This document shows, in pieces, positions 21,072-33,100 of a stretch of DNA of 64,000 nt (its first letter is position 1; every line of letters begins with the position of its first letter). Made by a program: the position numbers and the translations under genes. The stretch comes from Mycolicibacterium litorale (GTDB taxonomy: Bacteria; Actinomycetota; Actinomycetes; Mycobacteriales; Mycobacteriaceae), in assembly GCF_010731695.1 (NCBI RefSeq), contig NZ_AP022586.1:1054001-1118000 (forward strand), given 5' to 3'. The notes under the pieces are model-generated. The model was given only the letters and a program-made list of their open reading frames with translations, was not told where the DNA came from and made no database searches.

Positions 21072-22567
21072 TCGAACTGACCCTGGCCCGGGTGGCCGAG
21101 ATCGTCGGCGGTCGGCTGGCCGACATCACGCCCGAGGAGGCGGCCGCCACGCGGATCACCGGCACCGTCGAATTCGACTCGCGCGCCGTCACCGCCGGGG
21201 GGTTGTTCCTCGCGCTGCCGGGCGCCCGCTCCGACGGCCACGACTTCGCCGCCGCCGCGGTCGCCGCGGGGGCGGCGGCGGTGCTGGCCGCCCGCCCGGT
21301 GGGGGTGCCCGCCGTGATCGCCCCGCCCGCCGAGGGGCCCGAGGGCGCCGGGGTGCTCGAATTCGATACCGACGGTGCGGGTGCCGCGGTGCTGGCGGCG
21401 CTGGCACGACTGGCCGCCGCGGTCGCCGCCGAGCTGGTCGACGGCGGGTTGCGCATCGTCGGGATCACCGGATCGTCGGGCAAGACCTCGACGAAGGATC
21501 TGGTGGCCGCGGTGCTGGCCCCGCTCGGTGAGGTGGTGGCCCCGCCCGGCTCGTTCAACAACGAACTGGGCCACCCGTGGACGGTGCTGCGCGCCGACCG
21601 GTCGACGGACTTCCTCGTGCTCGAGATGTCGGCCAGGCACCCGGGCAACATCGCCGCGCTGGCGCGGATCGCGACGCCGTCGATCGCCGTCGTGCTCAAC
21701 GTGGGCACCGCGCACCTCGGCGAGTTCGGCTCCCGCGAAGCCATCGCCGCCACCAAATCCGAACTGCCACAATCTGTTCCGGCCAACGGCGTGGTGATCC
21801 TCAACGCCGACGACAGCGCCGTGGCCGCGATGGCCGACGTGACCGCCGCCAGGGTGGTGCGGGTCTCGCGCGACAGCCGCGCGGACGTCTGGGCCGACGC
21901 GGTGACCCTCGACGAACTGGCCCGGCCGCGCTTCACCCTGCACACCGCCGGCGGCGAGGTGCCGGTGGAGCTCGCCGTCCACGGCGACCACCAGGTGTCC
22001 AACGCGCTGTGCGCGGCGGCCGTCGCGCTGGAGTGCGGGGCCACCCTCGAGCAGGTGGCGACCGCGCTCGGCGGTGCGGGCCCGGTGTCACGGCACCGCA
22101 TGCAGGTGACCACGCGCCCCGACGGCGTCACCATCGTCAACGACGCCTACAACGCCAACCCGGACTCCATGCGGGCCGGCCTCAAGGCGCTGGCCTGGAT
22201 GGCCCGCTCGGGCGATGCGCGGCGCCGGAGCTGGGCGGTGCTCGGCGAGATGGCCGAACTCGGCGACGACTCGATATCCGAGCACGACAACATCGGCCGG
22301 CTGGCGGTGCGCTTAGATGTGTCACGACTCATCGTCGTCGGAACCGGGAGGTCAGCGAGCGCCATGCATCAGGGGGCGGTCATGGAGGGATCGTGGGGGG
22401 CGGAGGCCACCCGGGTCGCTGACGCCGACGCTGCGCTGGCCCTGTTGAGCGAGGAACTGCAGCCCGGGGACGTCGTGCTGGTGAAGGCGTCGAACTCGGC
22501 GGGTCTCGGATCGCTGGCCGATGCGCTGGCCGGAGACGCCGAGCGCGACGGGACCACCGCCCGATGA
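21068..22567 (+). CDS. murF: UDP-MurNAc-tripeptide:D-Ala-D-Ala ligase MurF
   Basis: Adds D-alanyl-D-alanine to UDP-MurNAc-tripeptide, completing the pentapeptide. The P-loop is [14 protein letters not shown], with [14 protein letters not shown] and the C-terminal [11 protein letters not shown] typical of MurF. Length 499 residues. Start GTG 21068 overlaps the murE stop (GTGA); the longer in-frame reading from 20270 runs inside murE and is a shadow. It ends overlapping mraY by 4 bp. Ala-rich N-terminal domain as in other high-GC MurF proteins. Confidence 0.95.
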   Translation: MIELTLARVAEIVGGRLADITPEEAAATRITGTVEFDSRAVTAGGLFLALPGARSDGHDFAAAAVAAGAAAVLAARPVGVPAVIAPPAEGPEGAGVLEFDTDGAGAAVLAALARLAAAVAAELVDGGLRIVGITGSSGKTSTKDLVAAVLAPLGEVVAPPGSFNNELGHPWTVLRADRSTDFLVLEMSARHPGNIAALARIATPSIAVVLNVGTAHLGEFGSREAIAATKSELPQSVPANGVVILNADDSAVAAMADVTAARVVRVSRDSRADVWADAVTLDELARPRFTLHTAGGEVPVELAVHGDHQVSNALCAAAVALECGATLEQVATALGGAGPVSRHRMQVTTRPDGVTIVNDAYNANPDSMRAGLKALAWMARSGDARRRSWAVLGEMAELGDDSISEHDNIGRLAVRLDVSRLIVVGTGRSASAMHQGAVMEGSWGAEATRVADADAALALLSEELQPGDVVLVKASNSAGLGSLADALAGDAERDGTTAR

Positions 22568-23643
22568 GACAGATCCTCATCGCCGTCGGCCTCGCGCTGG
22601 CGGTGTCGATCCTGTTGACGCCGGTGCTGATCCGGCTGTTCACGCGGCAGGGCTTCGGTCACGAGATCCGCGAGGACGGCCCGCCGAGCCACCACAAGAA
22701 GCGCGGTACGCCGTCGATGGGCGGCGTGGCGATCCTCGCCGGCATCTGGGCCAGCTACCTCGGCACCCACCTCGTCGGAATGGCGTTCGACGGGGAGGGG
22801 CCTTCGGCGTCGGGCCTGCTGGTCCTCGGGCTGGCGACCGCGCTGGGCATCGTCGGGTTCACCGACGATCTGATCAAGATCCGGCGCGCCCGCAACCTGG
22901 GGCTGAACAAGACCGCCAAGACCGTCGGCATCCTCGCGGCCGCGCTGCTGTTCGGGGTGCTCGCCCTGCAGTTCGGCAACGCCGACGGGCTGACCCCGGG
23001 CAGCCCCGAACTGTCCTACGTCCGCGAGATCGCGACGGTCACGCTGGCGCCGCTGGTCTTCGTGCTGTTCTGCGTCGTCCTGGTCAGCGCCTGGTCCAAC
23101 GCGGTGAACTTCACCGACGGACTCGACGGCCTGGCCGCGGGCGCGATGGCGATGGTGTGCGCGGCCTACGTGCTGATCACGTTCTGGCAGTACCGCAACG
23201 CGTGCGCGACCAGCCCCGGCCTGGGCTGCTACAACGTGCGCGACCCGCTGGACCTGGCGCTGGTGGCCGCCGCGGCCGCGGGCGCCTGCATCGGGTTCCT
23301 GTGGTGGAACGCCGCGCCGGCCAAGATCTTCATGGGCGACACCGGCTCGCTGGCGCTCGGCGGCATCATCGCGGGTCTGTCGGTGACCAGCCGCACCGAG
23401 ATCCTCGCCGTGGTGCTCGGCGCGCTGTTCGTCGCCGAGGTCACCTCGGTGGTCGTGCAGATCCTGGCGTTCCGCACCACCGGGCGCCGGGTGTTCCGGA
23501 TGGCGCCGTTCCACCACCACTTCGAACTCGTGGGCTGGGCCGAGACCACCGTGATCATCCGGTTCTGGCTGCTCACCGCGATCGCCTGCGGGCTCGGGGT
23601 GGCGCTGTTCTACAGCGAGTGGCTCACCGCCGTCGGAGCTTGA
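22564..23643 (+). CDS. mraY: Phospho-N-acetylmuramoyl-pentapeptide transferase MraY
   Basis: Integral membrane enzyme with about 10 helices (359 residues) that transfers phospho-MurNAc-pentapeptide onto undecaprenyl (decaprenyl in mycobacteria) phosphate to give lipid I. Motifs: [22 protein letters not shown] (the catalytic Asp pair), [26 protein letters not shown] and the histidine-rich PFHHHFE loop. Start ATG 22564 overlaps murF. The gene for murD follows 1 bp later. It is the first membrane step, followed here by MurG two genes on. Confidence 0.97.
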   Translation: MRQILIAVGLALAVSILLTPVLIRLFTRQGFGHEIREDGPPSHHKKRGTPSMGGVAILAGIWASYLGTHLVGMAFDGEGPSASGLLVLGLATALGIVGFTDDLIKIRRARNLGLNKTAKTVGILAAALLFGVLALQFGNADGLTPGSPELSYVREIATVTLAPLVFVLFCVVLVSAWSNAVNFTDGLDGLAAGAMAMVCAAYVLITFWQYRNACATSPGLGCYNVRDPLDLALVAAAAAGACIGFLWWNAAPAKIFMGDTGSLALGGIIAGLSVTSRTEILAVVLGALFVAEVTSVVVQILAFRTTGRRVFRMAPFHHHFELVGWAETTVIIRFWLLTAIACGLGVALFYSEWLTAVGA

Positions 23644-23644
23644 G

Positions 23645-25108
23645 ATGGCCCGCACCGCCGTCGAACCGCTGACCCCCGGCGCCCGGATCCTGATCACCGG
23701 CGCCGGACTGACCGGCCGCTCGGTGAGCGCCGCGCTCGAGCCCACCGGCGCGCGGCTGACGATCTGCGACGACGATCCGCTGGCGCTGCAGCGGCTGGTG
23801 ACGCCGGCGTCGGTGGTGACCACCGCGGAGGCGGTCGCCGGCATCGCGGACTACGCGCTGGTGGTGACGAGCCCGGGGTTCGCCCCGACCACGCCGGTGC
23901 TGGCGGCGGCCGCAGCGGCCGGGGTGCCGATCTGGGGCGACGTGGAGCTGGCATGGCGGCTCGACCGGGCGGGCTGGTTCGGGACGCCGCGGCGGTGGCT
24001 GGTGGTCACCGGCACCAACGGCAAGACCACGACGACGTCGATGCTGTACGCCATCCTGCGCGCCGCCGGGCGCCGCGCGGTGCTGTGCGGCAACATCGGC
24101 AACCCGGTCCTCGACGTACTGGCCGAACCGGCCGAGATCCTGGCCGTCGAGCTGTCGAGCTTCCAGCTGCACTGGGCGCCGTCGCTGCGACCCGACGCCG
24201 GGGTGGTGCTCAACGTCGCCGAGGACCACCTCGACTGGCACGGCTCGATGACGGCCTACGCCCGCGACAAGGCCAGGGTGCTCGACGGCCGGGTGGCCGT
24301 GGTGGGCCTGGACGATCCGATGGCCGCGGGGCTGCTGACGACGGCCGCCGCGCCGGTGCGGGCGGGGTTCCGGCTGGGCCCTCCGGTCGCCGGTGAGCTC
24401 GGGGTGCGCGACGGGTGGCTCGTCGACAACGCGTTCGCCGCCGACCTCCCGCTGGCCCGGGTCGACGACATCCACATCGCCGGGCCCGTCGGGGTGCTCA
24501 ACGCGCTCGCGGCGGCCGCACTGGCCCGCGCGGTCGACGTGCCCGCCGAGGCGGTCGCCGCGGCTCTGTCGTCGTTCGAGGTGGGGCGGCACCGGGCGGA
24601 GGTCGTCGCGGTCGTCGACGGGGTGACCTATGTCGACGACTCCAAGGCCACCAACCCGCACGCCGCCCGGGCGTCGATCGCGGCGTACCCGCGGGTGGTG
24701 TGGATCGCCGGCGGTCTGCTCAAGGGCGTGTCGGTGGACGCGCTGGTCGCCGAGGTCGCCGACCGGCTCGCCGGTGCCGTGCTGATCGGCCGTGACCGCG
24801 CCGTGGTCGCCGAGGCGTTATCGCGACACGCGCCGGATGTCCCCGTCGTCGAGCTTGTGACGGGGGAGGATTCTGGGGTGCATGGGACAACTGAGTCAGG
24901 TGGGAATCGTGTGACTCGTGTGGTCGACACGGCGGGACGATCGCTACCCGATGCCGTGATGGGTGCGGCGGTCGACGCGGCACGTCGACTCGCCCGTCCC
25001 GGCGATGCTGTCCTGCTGGCGCCCGCGGGGGCCTCATTCGACCAGTTCAGCGGCTACTCCGAGCGTGGCGACGCCTTCGCCGCCGCGGTGCGCGCCGAAC
25101 TCCGGTAA
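23645..25108 (+). CDS. murD: UDP-MurNAc-L-Ala:D-glutamate ligase MurD
   Basis: Adds D-glutamate to UDP-MurNAc-L-alanine in the cytosol. The P-loop is [34 protein letters not shown], and [12 protein letters not shown] are the family blocks. An N-terminal Rossmann part begins [17 protein letters not shown]. Length 487 residues. The start is ATG 23645, one base after the mraY stop. The stretch around [19 protein letters not shown] (about residues 408-426) is less alike to other MurD proteins and may be a surface loop. Confidence 0.95.
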   Translation: MARTAVEPLTPGARILITGAGLTGRSVSAALEPTGARLTICDDDPLALQRLVTPASVVTTAEAVAGIADYALVVTSPGFAPTTPVLAAAAAAGVPIWGDVELAWRLDRAGWFGTPRRWLVVTGTNGKTTTTSMLYAILRAAGRRAVLCGNIGNPVLDVLAEPAEILAVELSSFQLHWAPSLRPDAGVVLNVAEDHLDWHGSMTAYARDKARVLDGRVAVVGLDDPMAAGLLTTAAAPVRAGFRLGPPVAGELGVRDGWLVDNAFAADLPLARVDDIHIAGPVGVLNALAAAALARAVDVPAEAVAAALSSFEVGRHRAEVVAVVDGVTYVDDSKATNPHAARASIAAYPRVVWIAGGLLKGVSVDALVAEVADRLAGAVLIGRDRAVVAEALSRHAPDVPVVELVTGEDSGVHGTTESGGNRVTRVVDTAGRSLPDAVMGAAVDAARRLARPGDAVLLAPAGASFDQFSGYSERGDAFAAAVRAELR

Positions 25109-25113
25109 CCGCC

Positions 25114-26676
25114 GTGGCGACGATCCTGACCCGGTTGCGCGGCAGGGCGGCCGGCGCCGAGGGCGCGCAAGACGCCGGGGACGCCGACGGCACCGACGCG
25201 CCGACCGCGCCCACCCCCGCGCAACCTCCGGTGGTGTCGCGCACGCGTTTCGCGGCGTGGCTGGGCCGGCCCATGACGTCGTTCCACCTGATCATCGCCG
25301 TCGCCGGGTTGCTCGTCACGCTCGGGCTGACCATGGTGCTCTCCGCGTCGGGCGTGTACTCCTACGACTCCGACGGCTCGCCGTGGGCGGTGTTCGCCAA
25401 ACAGGTGTTGTGGACGGCGGTCGGCCTGGTCGCGTTCTACCTGGCGCTGCGGATGCCGGTGAAAGTGTTGCGCCGGTTGGCGTTCCCCGGGTTCGCCTTC
25501 ACCATCGTGCTGCTGGTGCTCGTGCTCATCCCCGGCATCGGCAAGATCGCCAACGGATCGCGCGGCTGGTTCGTGGTCGCGGGTTTCTCCATGCAGCCCT
25601 CCGAGCTGGCCAAGATCGCGTTCGCGATCTGGGGTGCCCACCTGCTGGCCGCGCGGCGTATGGAGCGCGCCACCCTGCGCGAGATGCTGGTGCCGCTGGT
25701 GCCCGCCGCGGTCATCGCGCTCGCGCTGATCGTCGCCCAGCCCGACCTCGGTCAGACCGTCTCGCTGGGCATCATCCTGCTGGCCCTGCTCTGGTACGCG
25801 GGCCTGCCGCTGCGGGTCTTCCTCAGCTCACTGCTGGCGGTGATGGTGTCGGCGGCCGTCCTGGCGATGGCCGAGGGTTACCGGTCGGCGCGCGTGCAGT
25901 CGTGGCTCGACCCCAGTGCCGACGCCCAGGGATCCGGGTACCAGGCGCGTCAGGCCAAGTTCGCGCTGGCCAACGGCGGGGTGTTCGGCGACGGACTCGG
26001 GCAGGGCACCGCGAAGTGGAACTACCTGCCCAACGCCCACAACGACTTCATCTTCGCGATCATCGGCGAGGAGCTGGGCTTCATCGGCGCGGCCGGGCTG
26101 CTGGGCCTGTTCGGGCTGTTCGCCTACACCGGGATGCGGATCGCCCGCCGCTCGGCCGACCCGTTCCTGCGCCTGCTCACCGCGACCACGACGACCTGGG
26201 TGCTGGGCCAGGTGTTCATCAACGTCGGCTACGTCGTCGGCCTGCTGCCCGTCACCGGGCTGCAGTTGCCGCTCATCTCCGCGGGCGGCACCTCGACGGC
26301 CACCACACTGTTGATGATGGGTCTGATCACCAATGCCGCGCGACACGAGCCCGAGGCGGTCGCCGCGCTGCGCGCAGGCCGCGACGACCGGGTCAACCGG
26401 CTGCTGCGGCTGCCGCTGCCCGAGCCGTACGTGCCCACCCCGCTCGAGGCCGTCCGGGACCGGCTGCGATCGCGGCCGGGAAAGGCGGGCAAGCCGGCCA
26501 AACCCGGTAAGCCGGCCAAAGCGGCCCGCGCGCCGCGGCGCAAACCCCCGGCGGATGATCGCCGGGTGCGGGGCTCAGGGCATCATGTAGGCGGTCAGCG
26601 GACGGCATCGGGCCGGACCGGTCAGCGCCAACAGGGTCGACGAGCTCGGCCCAGGGAAGGTCAGCGTTACGGGTGA
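25114..26676 (+). CDS. ftsW: Septal peptidoglycan glycosyltransferase FtsW (SEDS)
   Basis: SEDS-family polymerase that forms septal glycan from lipid II together with PbpB. Ten membrane helices fit the hydrophobicity. SEDS blocks are [49 protein letters not shown], and [21 protein letters not shown]. Length 520 residues, with a long basic, Lys/Pro-rich cytosolic tail ([22 protein letters not shown]). The M. tuberculosis FtsW tail is reported to bind FtsZ, so this tail may do the same. Start GTG 25114, 5 bp after murD; end overlaps murG by 4 bp. Confidence 0.95.
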   Translation: MATILTRLRGRAAGAEGAQDAGDADGTDAPTAPTPAQPPVVSRTRFAAWLGRPMTSFHLIIAVAGLLVTLGLTMVLSASGVYSYDSDGSPWAVFAKQVLWTAVGLVAFYLALRMPVKVLRRLAFPGFAFTIVLLVLVLIPGIGKIANGSRGWFVVAGFSMQPSELAKIAFAIWGAHLLAARRMERATLREMLVPLVPAAVIALALIVAQPDLGQTVSLGIILLALLWYAGLPLRVFLSSLLAVMVSAAVLAMAEGYRSARVQSWLDPSADAQGSGYQARQAKFALANGGVFGDGLGQGTAKWNYLPNAHNDFIFAIIGEELGFIGAAGLLGLFGLFAYTGMRIARRSADPFLRLLTATTTTWVLGQVFINVGYVVGLLPVTGLQLPLISAGGTSTATTLLMMGLITNAARHEPEAVAALRAGRDDRVNRLLRLPLPEPYVPTPLEAVRDRLRSRPGKAGKPAKPGKPAKAARAPRRKPPADDRRVRGSGHHVGGQRTASGRTGQRQQGRRARPREGQRYG

Positions 26677-27794
26677 ACGGCACCATCTCGGTCGTCCTCG
26701 CCGGCGGCGGAACCGCGGGGCACGTCGAACCCGCGATGGCCGTCGCCGATGCGCTGGCCACGCTGGAGCCCGGGGTCCGGATCACCGCGCTCGGCACGGA
26801 GCGGGGACTGGAGACGCGACTGGTTCCCGAACGCGGCTACGACCTCGAACTGATCACCCCCGTCCCGCTGCCGCGCAAGCTCTCCGGTGACCTGCTGCGC
26901 CTGCCGCTACGCGTCCGCCGGGCGGTACGCGAGACCCGCGCGATCCTCGACGCCGTGCACGCCGACGTCGTGATCGGGTTCGGCGGCTACGTCGCACTGC
27001 CCGCGTACCTGGCGGCCCGGCGCGTTCGCGTGCCCATCGTCGTCCACGAGGCCAACGCCAGTGCCGGCCTCGCCAACAAGGTCGGCGCGCGGTTCGCGCG
27101 CCGGGTGCTCTCGGCGGTGGCCGATCCGGGGCTCGGCCCCGTCGAGGTCGTCGGCACCCCGGTGCGGTCGAGCATCACCGAACTGGACCGCGGCGCGCTG
27201 CGGGCGCAGGCCCGCGCCCACTTCGGATTCGCCGACGACGCCCGCGTCCTGCTGGTGTTCGGTGGTTCGCAGGGGGCCCGCTCGCTGAACAACGCCGTGT
27301 CGGGTGCCGCGAAACAGCTTGCCACCGCGGGTATCTCGGTGTTGCACGCCTACGGGGCGAAGAACACCCTCGAGTTGCCGGAGCCGGCGCCTGGCGATCC
27401 GCCCTACGTCGCCGTGCCGTATCTGAGCAGGATGGACCTGGCGTACTCCGCCGCCGACCTGGCGATCTGCCGTGCCGGGGCGATGACCGTGGCCGAGGTG
27501 ACCGCCGTCGGCCTGCCCGCGGTGTACGTCCCGCTGCCCATCGGCAACGGGGAGCAGCGGCTCAACGCCCAACCCGTGGTCGACACCGGCGGCGGTCTGG
27601 TGGTCGACGATGCCGACCTCTCACCGCGATTCATCGCCGAGACGCTGATCCCGCTGCTCACCGACACCGGCCGGCTGCAGACCATGACCGCGGGAGCGGC
27701 GCTCTCGGGACACCGCGACGCCGCCCGCCACGTCGCGCACGTCGCGCTGGACGTGGCACGCGAGACGGCGGGCGCGCGGAAGACGGTGCGGTGA
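26673..27794 (+). CDS. murG: Lipid I GlcNAc transferase MurG
   Basis: Peripheral membrane GT28 enzyme transferring GlcNAc from UDP-GlcNAc to lipid I, producing lipid II. N-terminal [22 protein letters not shown] is the GGGTxGH phosphate loop. [12 protein letters not shown] and [24 protein letters not shown] in the C-terminal half are the donor-binding G loops, and NGEQRLNAQ follows. Length 373 residues. The start overlaps the ftsW stop and the end overlaps murC, both by 4 bp. Confidence 0.97.
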   Translation: MNGTISVVLAGGGTAGHVEPAMAVADALATLEPGVRITALGTERGLETRLVPERGYDLELITPVPLPRKLSGDLLRLPLRVRRAVRETRAILDAVHADVVIGFGGYVALPAYLAARRVRVPIVVHEANASAGLANKVGARFARRVLSAVADPGLGPVEVVGTPVRSSITELDRGALRAQARAHFGFADDARVLLVFGGSQGARSLNNAVSGAAKQLATAGISVLHAYGAKNTLELPEPAPGDPPYVAVPYLSRMDLAYSAADLAICRAGAMTVAEVTAVGLPAVYVPLPIGNGEQRLNAQPVVDTGGGLVVDDADLSPRFIAETLIPLLTDTGRLQTMTAGAALSGHRDAARHVAHVALDVARETAGARKTVR

Positions 27795-29245
27795 GCACCC
27801 CGCCCCTGCCCGACGAGCTGCGCCGGGTCCACATGGTGGGCATCGGCGGCGCCGGCATGTCGGGGATCGCCCGCATCCTGCTCGACCGCGGGGCGATGGT
27901 GTCGGGCTCCGACGCCAAGGAGTCCCGCGCCGTGGTGGCGCTGCGGGCACGCGGGGCGGCCATCCGGATCGGCCACGACGCGTCGTCGCTGGATCTGCTG
28001 CCGGGCGGGCCCACCGCGGTGGTGACGACCCATGCGGCGATCCCCAAGACCAACCCGGAACTGGTCGAGGCGCGCCGGCGCGCGATCCCGGTCATCCTGC
28101 GGCCGGTGGTGCTGGCCAAGCTGATGGCCGGTCACACCACGCTGATGGTGACCGGTACCCACGGCAAGACCACCACCACGTCGATGCTCATCGTCGCGTT
28201 GCAGCACGGCGGTTTCGACCCGTCCTTCGCCGTCGGCGGCGACCTCGGTGAGGCGGGCACCAACGCCCACCACGGCAGCGGGGAGTGCTTCGTGGCCGAG
28301 GCCGACGAGAGCGACGGCTCACTGCTCGAATACACCCCCGACGTCGCCGTGGTGACCAACATCGAGGCCGACCACCTCGACTTCTTCGGCAGCGCCGACG
28401 CGTACACCGCGGTGTTCGACGCGTTCGTCGAGCGGCTGAGCCCGGGTGGTGCGCTGATCGTGTGCGTGGACGACCCGGGGTCGGCGGCGCTCGCGGAACG
28501 CACTGCGGCCCTTGGTGTTCGGGTGTTGCGCTACGGCTCGCCGGGTCGCGACGACCTCGCAGGCGCGCTGGTCAGCTGGGAGCAGCAGGGGACCGGTGCG
28601 GTGGCGCACGTCCAGCTGGCGGGGGAGAGCGACCCGCGGGCGATGCGGCTGTCGGTGCCGGGCCGGCACATGGCGCTCAACGCGCTGGGCGCGCTGCTGG
28701 CCGCCCTGCAGGTCGGGGCGAACGCCGAGACGGTGCTCGACGGGCTGGCCGGCTTCGAGGGTGTGCGCCGCCGCTTCGAACTGGTCGGGACCGCGGGCGG
28801 GGTCCGGGTCTTCGACGACTACGCCCACCACCCGACCGAGGTCGCGGCGACACTGGCGGCGTTGCGCGCGGTCACCGAGCAGGCCGGCACCGGGCGGGCG
28901 GTGGTGGTGTTCCAGCCGCATCTGTACTCCCGCACCGAGACGTTCGCGGGGGAGTTCGGCGCGGCGCTGAGCGCGGCCGACGCGGTCTTCGTCCTCGACG
29001 TCTACGCCGCCCGTGAGCAGCCCATCGCGGGGGTGAGCGGCGCGAGCATCGTCGAACACGTCGCGGCGCCGGTCACCTACGTGCCGGATTTCTCCGCGGT
29101 GGCCGAGCGGGTGGCGAGCTCCGTGCAGCCCGGCGACGTGGTCGTCACGATGGGCGCGGGCGACGTCACCATGCTGGGCCCGGAGATCCTGACGGCGTTG
29201 CAGGTCAGGGCGAATCGCACCGTGCCGGGGGCCGGATCGCGATGA
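27791..29245 (+). CDS. murC: UDP-N-acetylmuramate:L-alanine ligase MurC
   Basis: First Mur ligase of the peptide stem, adding L-alanine to UDP-MurNAc with ATP. Nucleotide motifs: [16 protein letters not shown] at the N-terminus and [14 protein letters not shown] for [25 protein letters not shown] and [15 protein letters not shown] follow. Length 484 residues. Starts with GTG 27791 overlapping murG and ends overlapping ftsQ by 4 bp. Confidence 0.97.
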   Translation: MSTPPLPDELRRVHMVGIGGAGMSGIARILLDRGAMVSGSDAKESRAVVALRARGAAIRIGHDASSLDLLPGGPTAVVTTHAAIPKTNPELVEARRRAIPVILRPVVLAKLMAGHTTLMVTGTHGKTTTTSMLIVALQHGGFDPSFAVGGDLGEAGTNAHHGSGECFVAEADESDGSLLEYTPDVAVVTNIEADHLDFFGSADAYTAVFDAFVERLSPGGALIVCVDDPGSAALAERTAALGVRVLRYGSPGRDDLAGALVSWEQQGTGAVAHVQLAGESDPRAMRLSVPGRHMALNALGALLAALQVGANAETVLDGLAGFEGVRRRFELVGTAGGVRVFDDYAHHPTEVAATLAALRAVTEQAGTGRAVVVFQPHLYSRTETFAGEFGAALSAADAVFVLDVYAAREQPIAGVSGASIVEHVAAPVTYVPDFSAVAERVASSVQPGDVVVTMGAGDVTMLGPEILTALQVRANRTVPGAGSR

Positions 29246-30183
29246 CGTTGCCGCCGTCCGGGTCGGATCCGGATCAGCCCGAGGCGGCGCCGGACGAAGC
29301 CACGCCGCCCGTGGTCGACGAGGCCCCGTCCCCCGATCAGCCCGCGGCACCGCCGGAGGACGAGGACTACGAGGGACCCCGCAGGCGCGCGCGGCGCGAA
29401 CGCGAACAGCGCCGCGCGGTCAAGGACCGGGCGATGGCCATCGAGGAGGCCCGTCGCGAGGCCAAGCGCCGGGTGGTCAGCGGGCCCGTCCAGGAGGTGA
29501 CACCGGTCCCGCGCGGCGCGGTGCGCGGGCTGAAGGTCCTGGTGTGGTCGGCGCTGCTGTCGGTGCTCGCGGTCGGGCTCGGACTGCTGCTGTACTTCAC
29601 GCCGATCATGTCCGCGCGCAACGTCGTGGTCGTCGGGCTGGAGGCGATACCTCAGGACGAGGTGCTCACCGCCGCGGCGGTGGTGCCCGGGACGCCGCTG
29701 CTGCAGGTCGACACCGACGCCGTCGCCGAACGTGTGGCGACCATCCGCCGCGTCGCCAGTGCGCGAGTGCAGCGCGAGTACCCGTCGTCGCTGCGCATCA
29801 CCGTCGTCGAGCGGATCCCCGTGGTGGTCAAGGACTATCCGGACGGCCCGCACCTGTTCGACCGCGACGGGGTGGACTTCGCGACCGCGCCGCCGCCGCC
29901 GAACCTGCCGTATCTGGAGACCGCGACGCCCGGGCCGAACGATCCGGCGACCAAGGCCGCGCTGCAGGTCATGCTGGCGCTGCCGCCGGAGGTGGCCGGT
30001 CAGGTCGGGCGCATCGCCGCGCCGTCGGTCGCCTCGATCACCCTGACGCTGATCGACGGCCGGGTGGTGGTGTGGGGGACCACCGACCGCACCGACGAGA
30101 AGGCGCTGAAGCTGGCCGCGCTGCTCACGCAACCGGGCCGCACGTACGACGTGTCCAGTCCCGATTTGCCCACGGTCAAGTAG
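29242..30183 (+). CDS. ftsQ: Divisome protein FtsQ (DivIB)
   Basis: Bitopic membrane protein of 313 residues with a long acidic/proline then Arg-rich cytosolic N-terminus (1-~95), one membrane helix (about 96-116, [21 protein letters not shown]), and a periplasmic POTRA domain starting [19 protein letters not shown]. The FtsQ β-domain follows, containing [21 protein letters not shown]. It scaffolds FtsL/FtsB and FtsW/PbpB. Start ATG 29242 overlaps the murC stop. It ends the overlap-linked part of the operon; ftsZ follows after 201 bp. Confidence 0.93.
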   Translation: MTLPPSGSDPDQPEAAPDEATPPVVDEAPSPDQPAAPPEDEDYEGPRRRARREREQRRAVKDRAMAIEEARREAKRRVVSGPVQEVTPVPRGAVRGLKVLVWSALLSVLAVGLGLLLYFTPIMSARNVVVVGLEAIPQDEVLTAAAVVPGTPLLQVDTDAVAERVATIRRVASARVQREYPSSLRITVVERIPVVVKDYPDGPHLFDRDGVDFATAPPPPNLPYLETATPGPNDPATKAALQVMLALPPEVAGQVGRIAAPSVASITLTLIDGRVVVWGTTDRTDEKALKLAALLTQPGRTYDVSSPDLPTVK

Positions 30184-30384
30184 AAATTCGTGCCGACACC
30201 GTCGGCGCGCCTGCATGGTTCGCGTGGACGGTCCCCCTACCGTTCTGGTTGCGCGGAACTACTTGACATAACTCTAAGCCTGTGGTTGAGGTTGAGGGTT
30301 TTTGGGGAAGGCTTCGCATGAGTACTGGCAACCAGGCAGCAGAAAGGCAACGCTCATGAGCGCTTGCGCGAAGAAGGTCGAGCG
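30184..30384 (+). promoter_or_regulatory. ftsQ-ftsZ intergenic region, probable ftsZ promoter(s)
   Basis: A 201-bp gap within an otherwise gapless operon, markedly richer in A/T than its flanks. TTGACA at 30263-30268 is a good -35 hexamer, but no clear -10 at 17 bp is seen. Repeats GGTTGAG-GTTGAGGG follow at about 30284-30297. In M. tuberculosis and M. smegmatis ftsZ is served by several promoters in this gap, which fits. No terminator is visible. Confidence 0.55.
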
Positions 30385-31551
30385 ATGACCCCGCCGCACA
30401 ACTACCTCGCCGTGATCAAGGTGGTCGGCATCGGCGGCGGTGGCGTCAACGCCGTCAACCGGATGATCGAACAGGGCCTCAAGGGCGTGGAGTTCATCGC
30501 GATCAACACCGACGCGCAGGCGTTGTTGATGAGCGATGCCGATGTGAAGCTCGACGTCGGCCGCGACTCGACCCGTGGCCTCGGCGCGGGGGCGGACCCC
30601 GAGGTCGGCCGCAAGGCCGCCGAGGACGCCAAGGACGACATCGAGGAACTCCTGCGCGGCGCGGACATGGTCTTCGTCACCGCGGGCGAGGGCGGTGGCA
30701 CCGGCACCGGTGGTGCGCCGGTCGTCGCCTCGATCGCCCGCAAGCTCGGCGCGCTGACCGTAGGCGTGGTAACGCGCCCGTTCTCGTTCGAGGGCAAGCG
30801 GCGAAGCAACCAGGCCGAGAACGGCATCCAGGCGCTGCGCGAGAGCTGCGACACGCTGATCGTCATCCCCAACGACCGGCTGCTGCAGATGGGCGACGCC
30901 GCCGTCTCGCTGATGGACGCGTTCCGCAGCGCCGACGAGGTGCTGCTCAACGGTGTGCAGGGCATCACCGATCTGATCACCACACCCGGCCTGATCAACG
31001 TCGACTTCGCCGACGTCAAGGGCGTGATGAGCGGGGCCGGTACGGCGTTGATGGGTATCGGGTCGGCGCGCGGTGACGGCCGGGCGCTCAAGGCCGCCGA
31101 GATCGCGATCAACTCCCCGCTGCTGGAGGCCTCGATGGAGGGCGCCCAGGGCGTGCTGCTGTCGGTCGCCGGCGGCAGCGACCTCGGCCTGTTCGAGATC
31201 AACGAGGCCGCATCGCTGGTGCAGGACGCCGCGCACCCCGAGGCCAACATCATCTTCGGCACCGTCATCGACGACTCGCTCGGCGACGAGGTCCGCGTCA
31301 CCGTGATCGCCGCCGGCTTCGACTCGGCGGGCCCGAGCCGCAACCCGGTGGTGAGCCCGAGTGCGGCCCCGACGCAGCCGATCGCCCCCGGGCGGGCCGG
31401 GAAGGTGGCGTCGTCGCTGTTCGAACCGCACGACGCGGCGAGCGTGCCGGTGCACACCAACGGTGCGACCGTGAGCATCGGCGGCGACGGGCGGGATGAC
31501 GGGGGCATCGCGGACGACGACGTCGACGTGCCGCCGTTCATGCGGCACTGA
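30385..31551 (+). CDS. ftsZ: Cell division GTPase FtsZ
   Basis: Tubulin homologue that polymerises into the Z ring. The 388-residue protein has the GTP-binding glycine loop GGGTGTG at 103-109 and NTDAQAL near 41. The T7-loop catalytic part is [21 protein letters not shown]. The C-terminal peptide [12 protein letters not shown] is the docking site for SepF and FtsW tails. Start ATG 30385 ([12 protein letters not shown]) is the conserved one; the in-frame 30364 start adds MREEGRA only. The linker (about 318-378) is the only poorly conserved part. SepF, its membrane anchor in mycobacteria, is encoded at 33101. Confidence 0.98.
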   Translation: MTPPHNYLAVIKVVGIGGGGVNAVNRMIEQGLKGVEFIAINTDAQALLMSDADVKLDVGRDSTRGLGAGADPEVGRKAAEDAKDDIEELLRGADMVFVTAGEGGGTGTGGAPVVASIARKLGALTVGVVTRPFSFEGKRRSNQAENGIQALRESCDTLIVIPNDRLLQMGDAAVSLMDAFRSADEVLLNGVQGITDLITTPGLINVDFADVKGVMSGAGTALMGIGSARGDGRALKAAEIAINSPLLEASMEGAQGVLLSVAGGSDLGLFEINEAASLVQDAAHPEANIIFGTVIDDSLGDEVRVTVIAAGFDSAGPSRNPVVSPSAAPTQPIAPGRAGKVASSLFEPHDAASVPVHTNGATVSIGGDGRDDGGIADDDVDVPPFMRH

Positions 31552-31572
31552 CCCGGGTCCGATACTGGCAAC

Positions 31573-32277
31573 GTGACCGTTCGTGTGCGGCGGGTGACCA
31601 CGACCCGCGCCGGTGGCGTCTCGAAGCCGCCATACGACACCTTCAACCTCGGCGACCACGTCGGTGACGATCCGGCCGCCGTCGCCGCCAACCGCAGTCG
31701 GCTCGCGAGGGCGACCGGACTCGACGGCCGCCTGGTCTGGATGAACCAGGTTCACAGCGACCGGGTGGTGCGAGTCGACGGGCCGGACGACGGTCCGGTG
31801 GACGACGCCGACGGACTGGTGACCACGACCCGGCGCCTGGGCCTGGTCGTCGTCACCGCCGACTGTGTTCCCGTCCTGCTCGCCGATTCGCGCGCCGGGG
31901 TGATCGGCGCTGTGCATGCCGGACGCGTCGGCGCCCGTGACGGTGTCGTGGTACGCGCGGTCGAGGCGATGCGCGAGGCCGGTGCGCACGCCGAGGACAT
32001 CTCGGTGCTGCTGGGGCCCGCGGTCAGCGGCGGAAACTACGAGGTGCCCGAGGAAATGGCCGCCGAGGTCGAGGCGGCGCTGCCGGGCAGCCGGACGAAG
32101 ACCACCCGCGGGACCGCGGCGCTGGACCTTCGGGCCGGAATCGCCCGCCAGCTCACGGATCTCGGGGTGAGGGCCATCGACGTCGATCCGCGCTGCACGG
32201 TCGCCGACCGCAACCTGTTCAGCCACCGGCGCCATGCTCCGACCGGCAGGCTGGCCTCGCTGGTGTGGATGGAGTGA
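31573..32277 (+). CDS. pgeF: Laccase-domain protein PgeF/YfiH family
   Basis: A 234-residue protein of the multicopper polyphenol oxidase/YfiH family (Rv2149c). Characterised members include purine nucleoside-processing enzymes and the peptidoglycan editing factor PgeF, which removes wrongly incorporated L-Ser from cell wall precursors. Zinc/copper-ligand blocks are QVHSDRV (His), TADCVPVLL (Cys), GAVHAGRVGARDGVV (His), and the end NLFSHRR. The usual HAGWRG motif reads HAGRVG here. The start is GTG 31573, 21 bp after ftsZ. Its stop overlaps the next GTG. Confidence 0.88.
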   Translation: MTVRVRRVTTTRAGGVSKPPYDTFNLGDHVGDDPAAVAANRSRLARATGLDGRLVWMNQVHSDRVVRVDGPDDGPVDDADGLVTTTRRLGLVVVTADCVPVLLADSRAGVIGAVHAGRVGARDGVVVRAVEAMREAGAHAEDISVLLGPAVSGGNYEVPEEMAAEVEAALPGSRTKTTRGTAALDLRAGIARQLTDLGVRAIDVDPRCTVADRNLFSHRRHAPTGRLASLVWME

Positions 32278-33035
32278 GCGCCGTGGTCACCGATCGGGAA
32301 GCCGAGTTGGCCGCCTCGCTCACCGCCGTCCGGGAACGCCTCGCGCGCGCGGCGCAGGCCGCAGGCCGCGATGTGGCCGACATCCGGCTCCTGCCGGTGA
32401 CCAAGTTCTTCCCGGCCACCGATGTGCGGATCCTCTACGGGCTCGGGTGCCGCGACTTCGCCGAATCCCGCGAGCAGGAAGCGTCGAAGAAGGCCGTGGA
32501 GATCGCCACCGTGCTGGCCGACGAGGTCGCCGACGACCCGGTGCGCTGGCACATGGTCGGCCGGATCCAGCGCAACAAGGCCAAGGCGATCGCCCGCTGG
32601 GCCTACGCCGCGCATTCGGTGGACAGCGCCAAACTGATCGCCGCGCTGGACCGGGGTGCGGCCGACGCGCTGGCCGACGGGGCCAGGACCGCACCGCTGC
32701 GGGTATACCTCCAGCTCAGCCTCGACGGTGACGTCGAGCGCGGCGGTATCGACGTGAACCGGCCCGAGCTCGTCGACGAGCTTTGTGCCGCAGTCGATTC
32801 CGCCGAGGCGCTGCAGTTCGTCGGGCTGATGGCCATTCCGCCGCTGGGCGCCGACGCCGCCTCGGCGTTCGCGCGTTTGCAGGCGGAATCGCAACGGGTA
32901 CAGAAGGGATACCAGCAGCGACTCGAGTTGTCCGCCGGCATGTCCGGCGATCTCGAGACGGCGGTCGAACACGGCTCGACGTGTGTGCGTGTCGGTACCG
33001 CGCTTATGGGGCCCCGTCCTCTAACGTCACCCTGA
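32274..33035 (+). CDS. PLP homeostasis protein, YggS/PLPBP family
   Basis: Pyridoxal-phosphate-binding TIM-barrel protein without known catalysis, which buffers PLP levels (Rv2148c). The PLP lysine is in [41 protein letters not shown], and [28 protein letters not shown] are the family signatures, the last forming the phosphate site. Start GTG 32274 forms a GTGA overlap with pgeF; GTG 32265 and 32283 are alternatives in frame. 253 residues, the normal size. Confidence 0.9.
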   Translation: MSAVVTDREAELAASLTAVRERLARAAQAAGRDVADIRLLPVTKFFPATDVRILYGLGCRDFAESREQEASKKAVEIATVLADEVADDPVRWHMVGRIQRNKAKAIARWAYAAHSVDSAKLIAALDRGAADALADGARTAPLRVYLQLSLDGDVERGGIDVNRPELVDELCAAVDSAEALQFVGLMAIPPLGADAASAFARLQAESQRVQKGYQQRLELSAGMSGDLETAVEHGSTCVRVGTALMGPRPLTSP

Positions 33036-33100
33036 GTAGTCACTCCAGTCACATCATCATCACAGACACCAAGCTTGACGGTCTTCAGAAGGGTCGCGCG

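Noticed and set aside
30274..32235. 653-codon open frame on the minus strand opposite ftsZ and pgeF
   Set aside because: Lies wholly over essential, strongly conserved genes, has no recognisable domain, and the frame is open because of codon bias.
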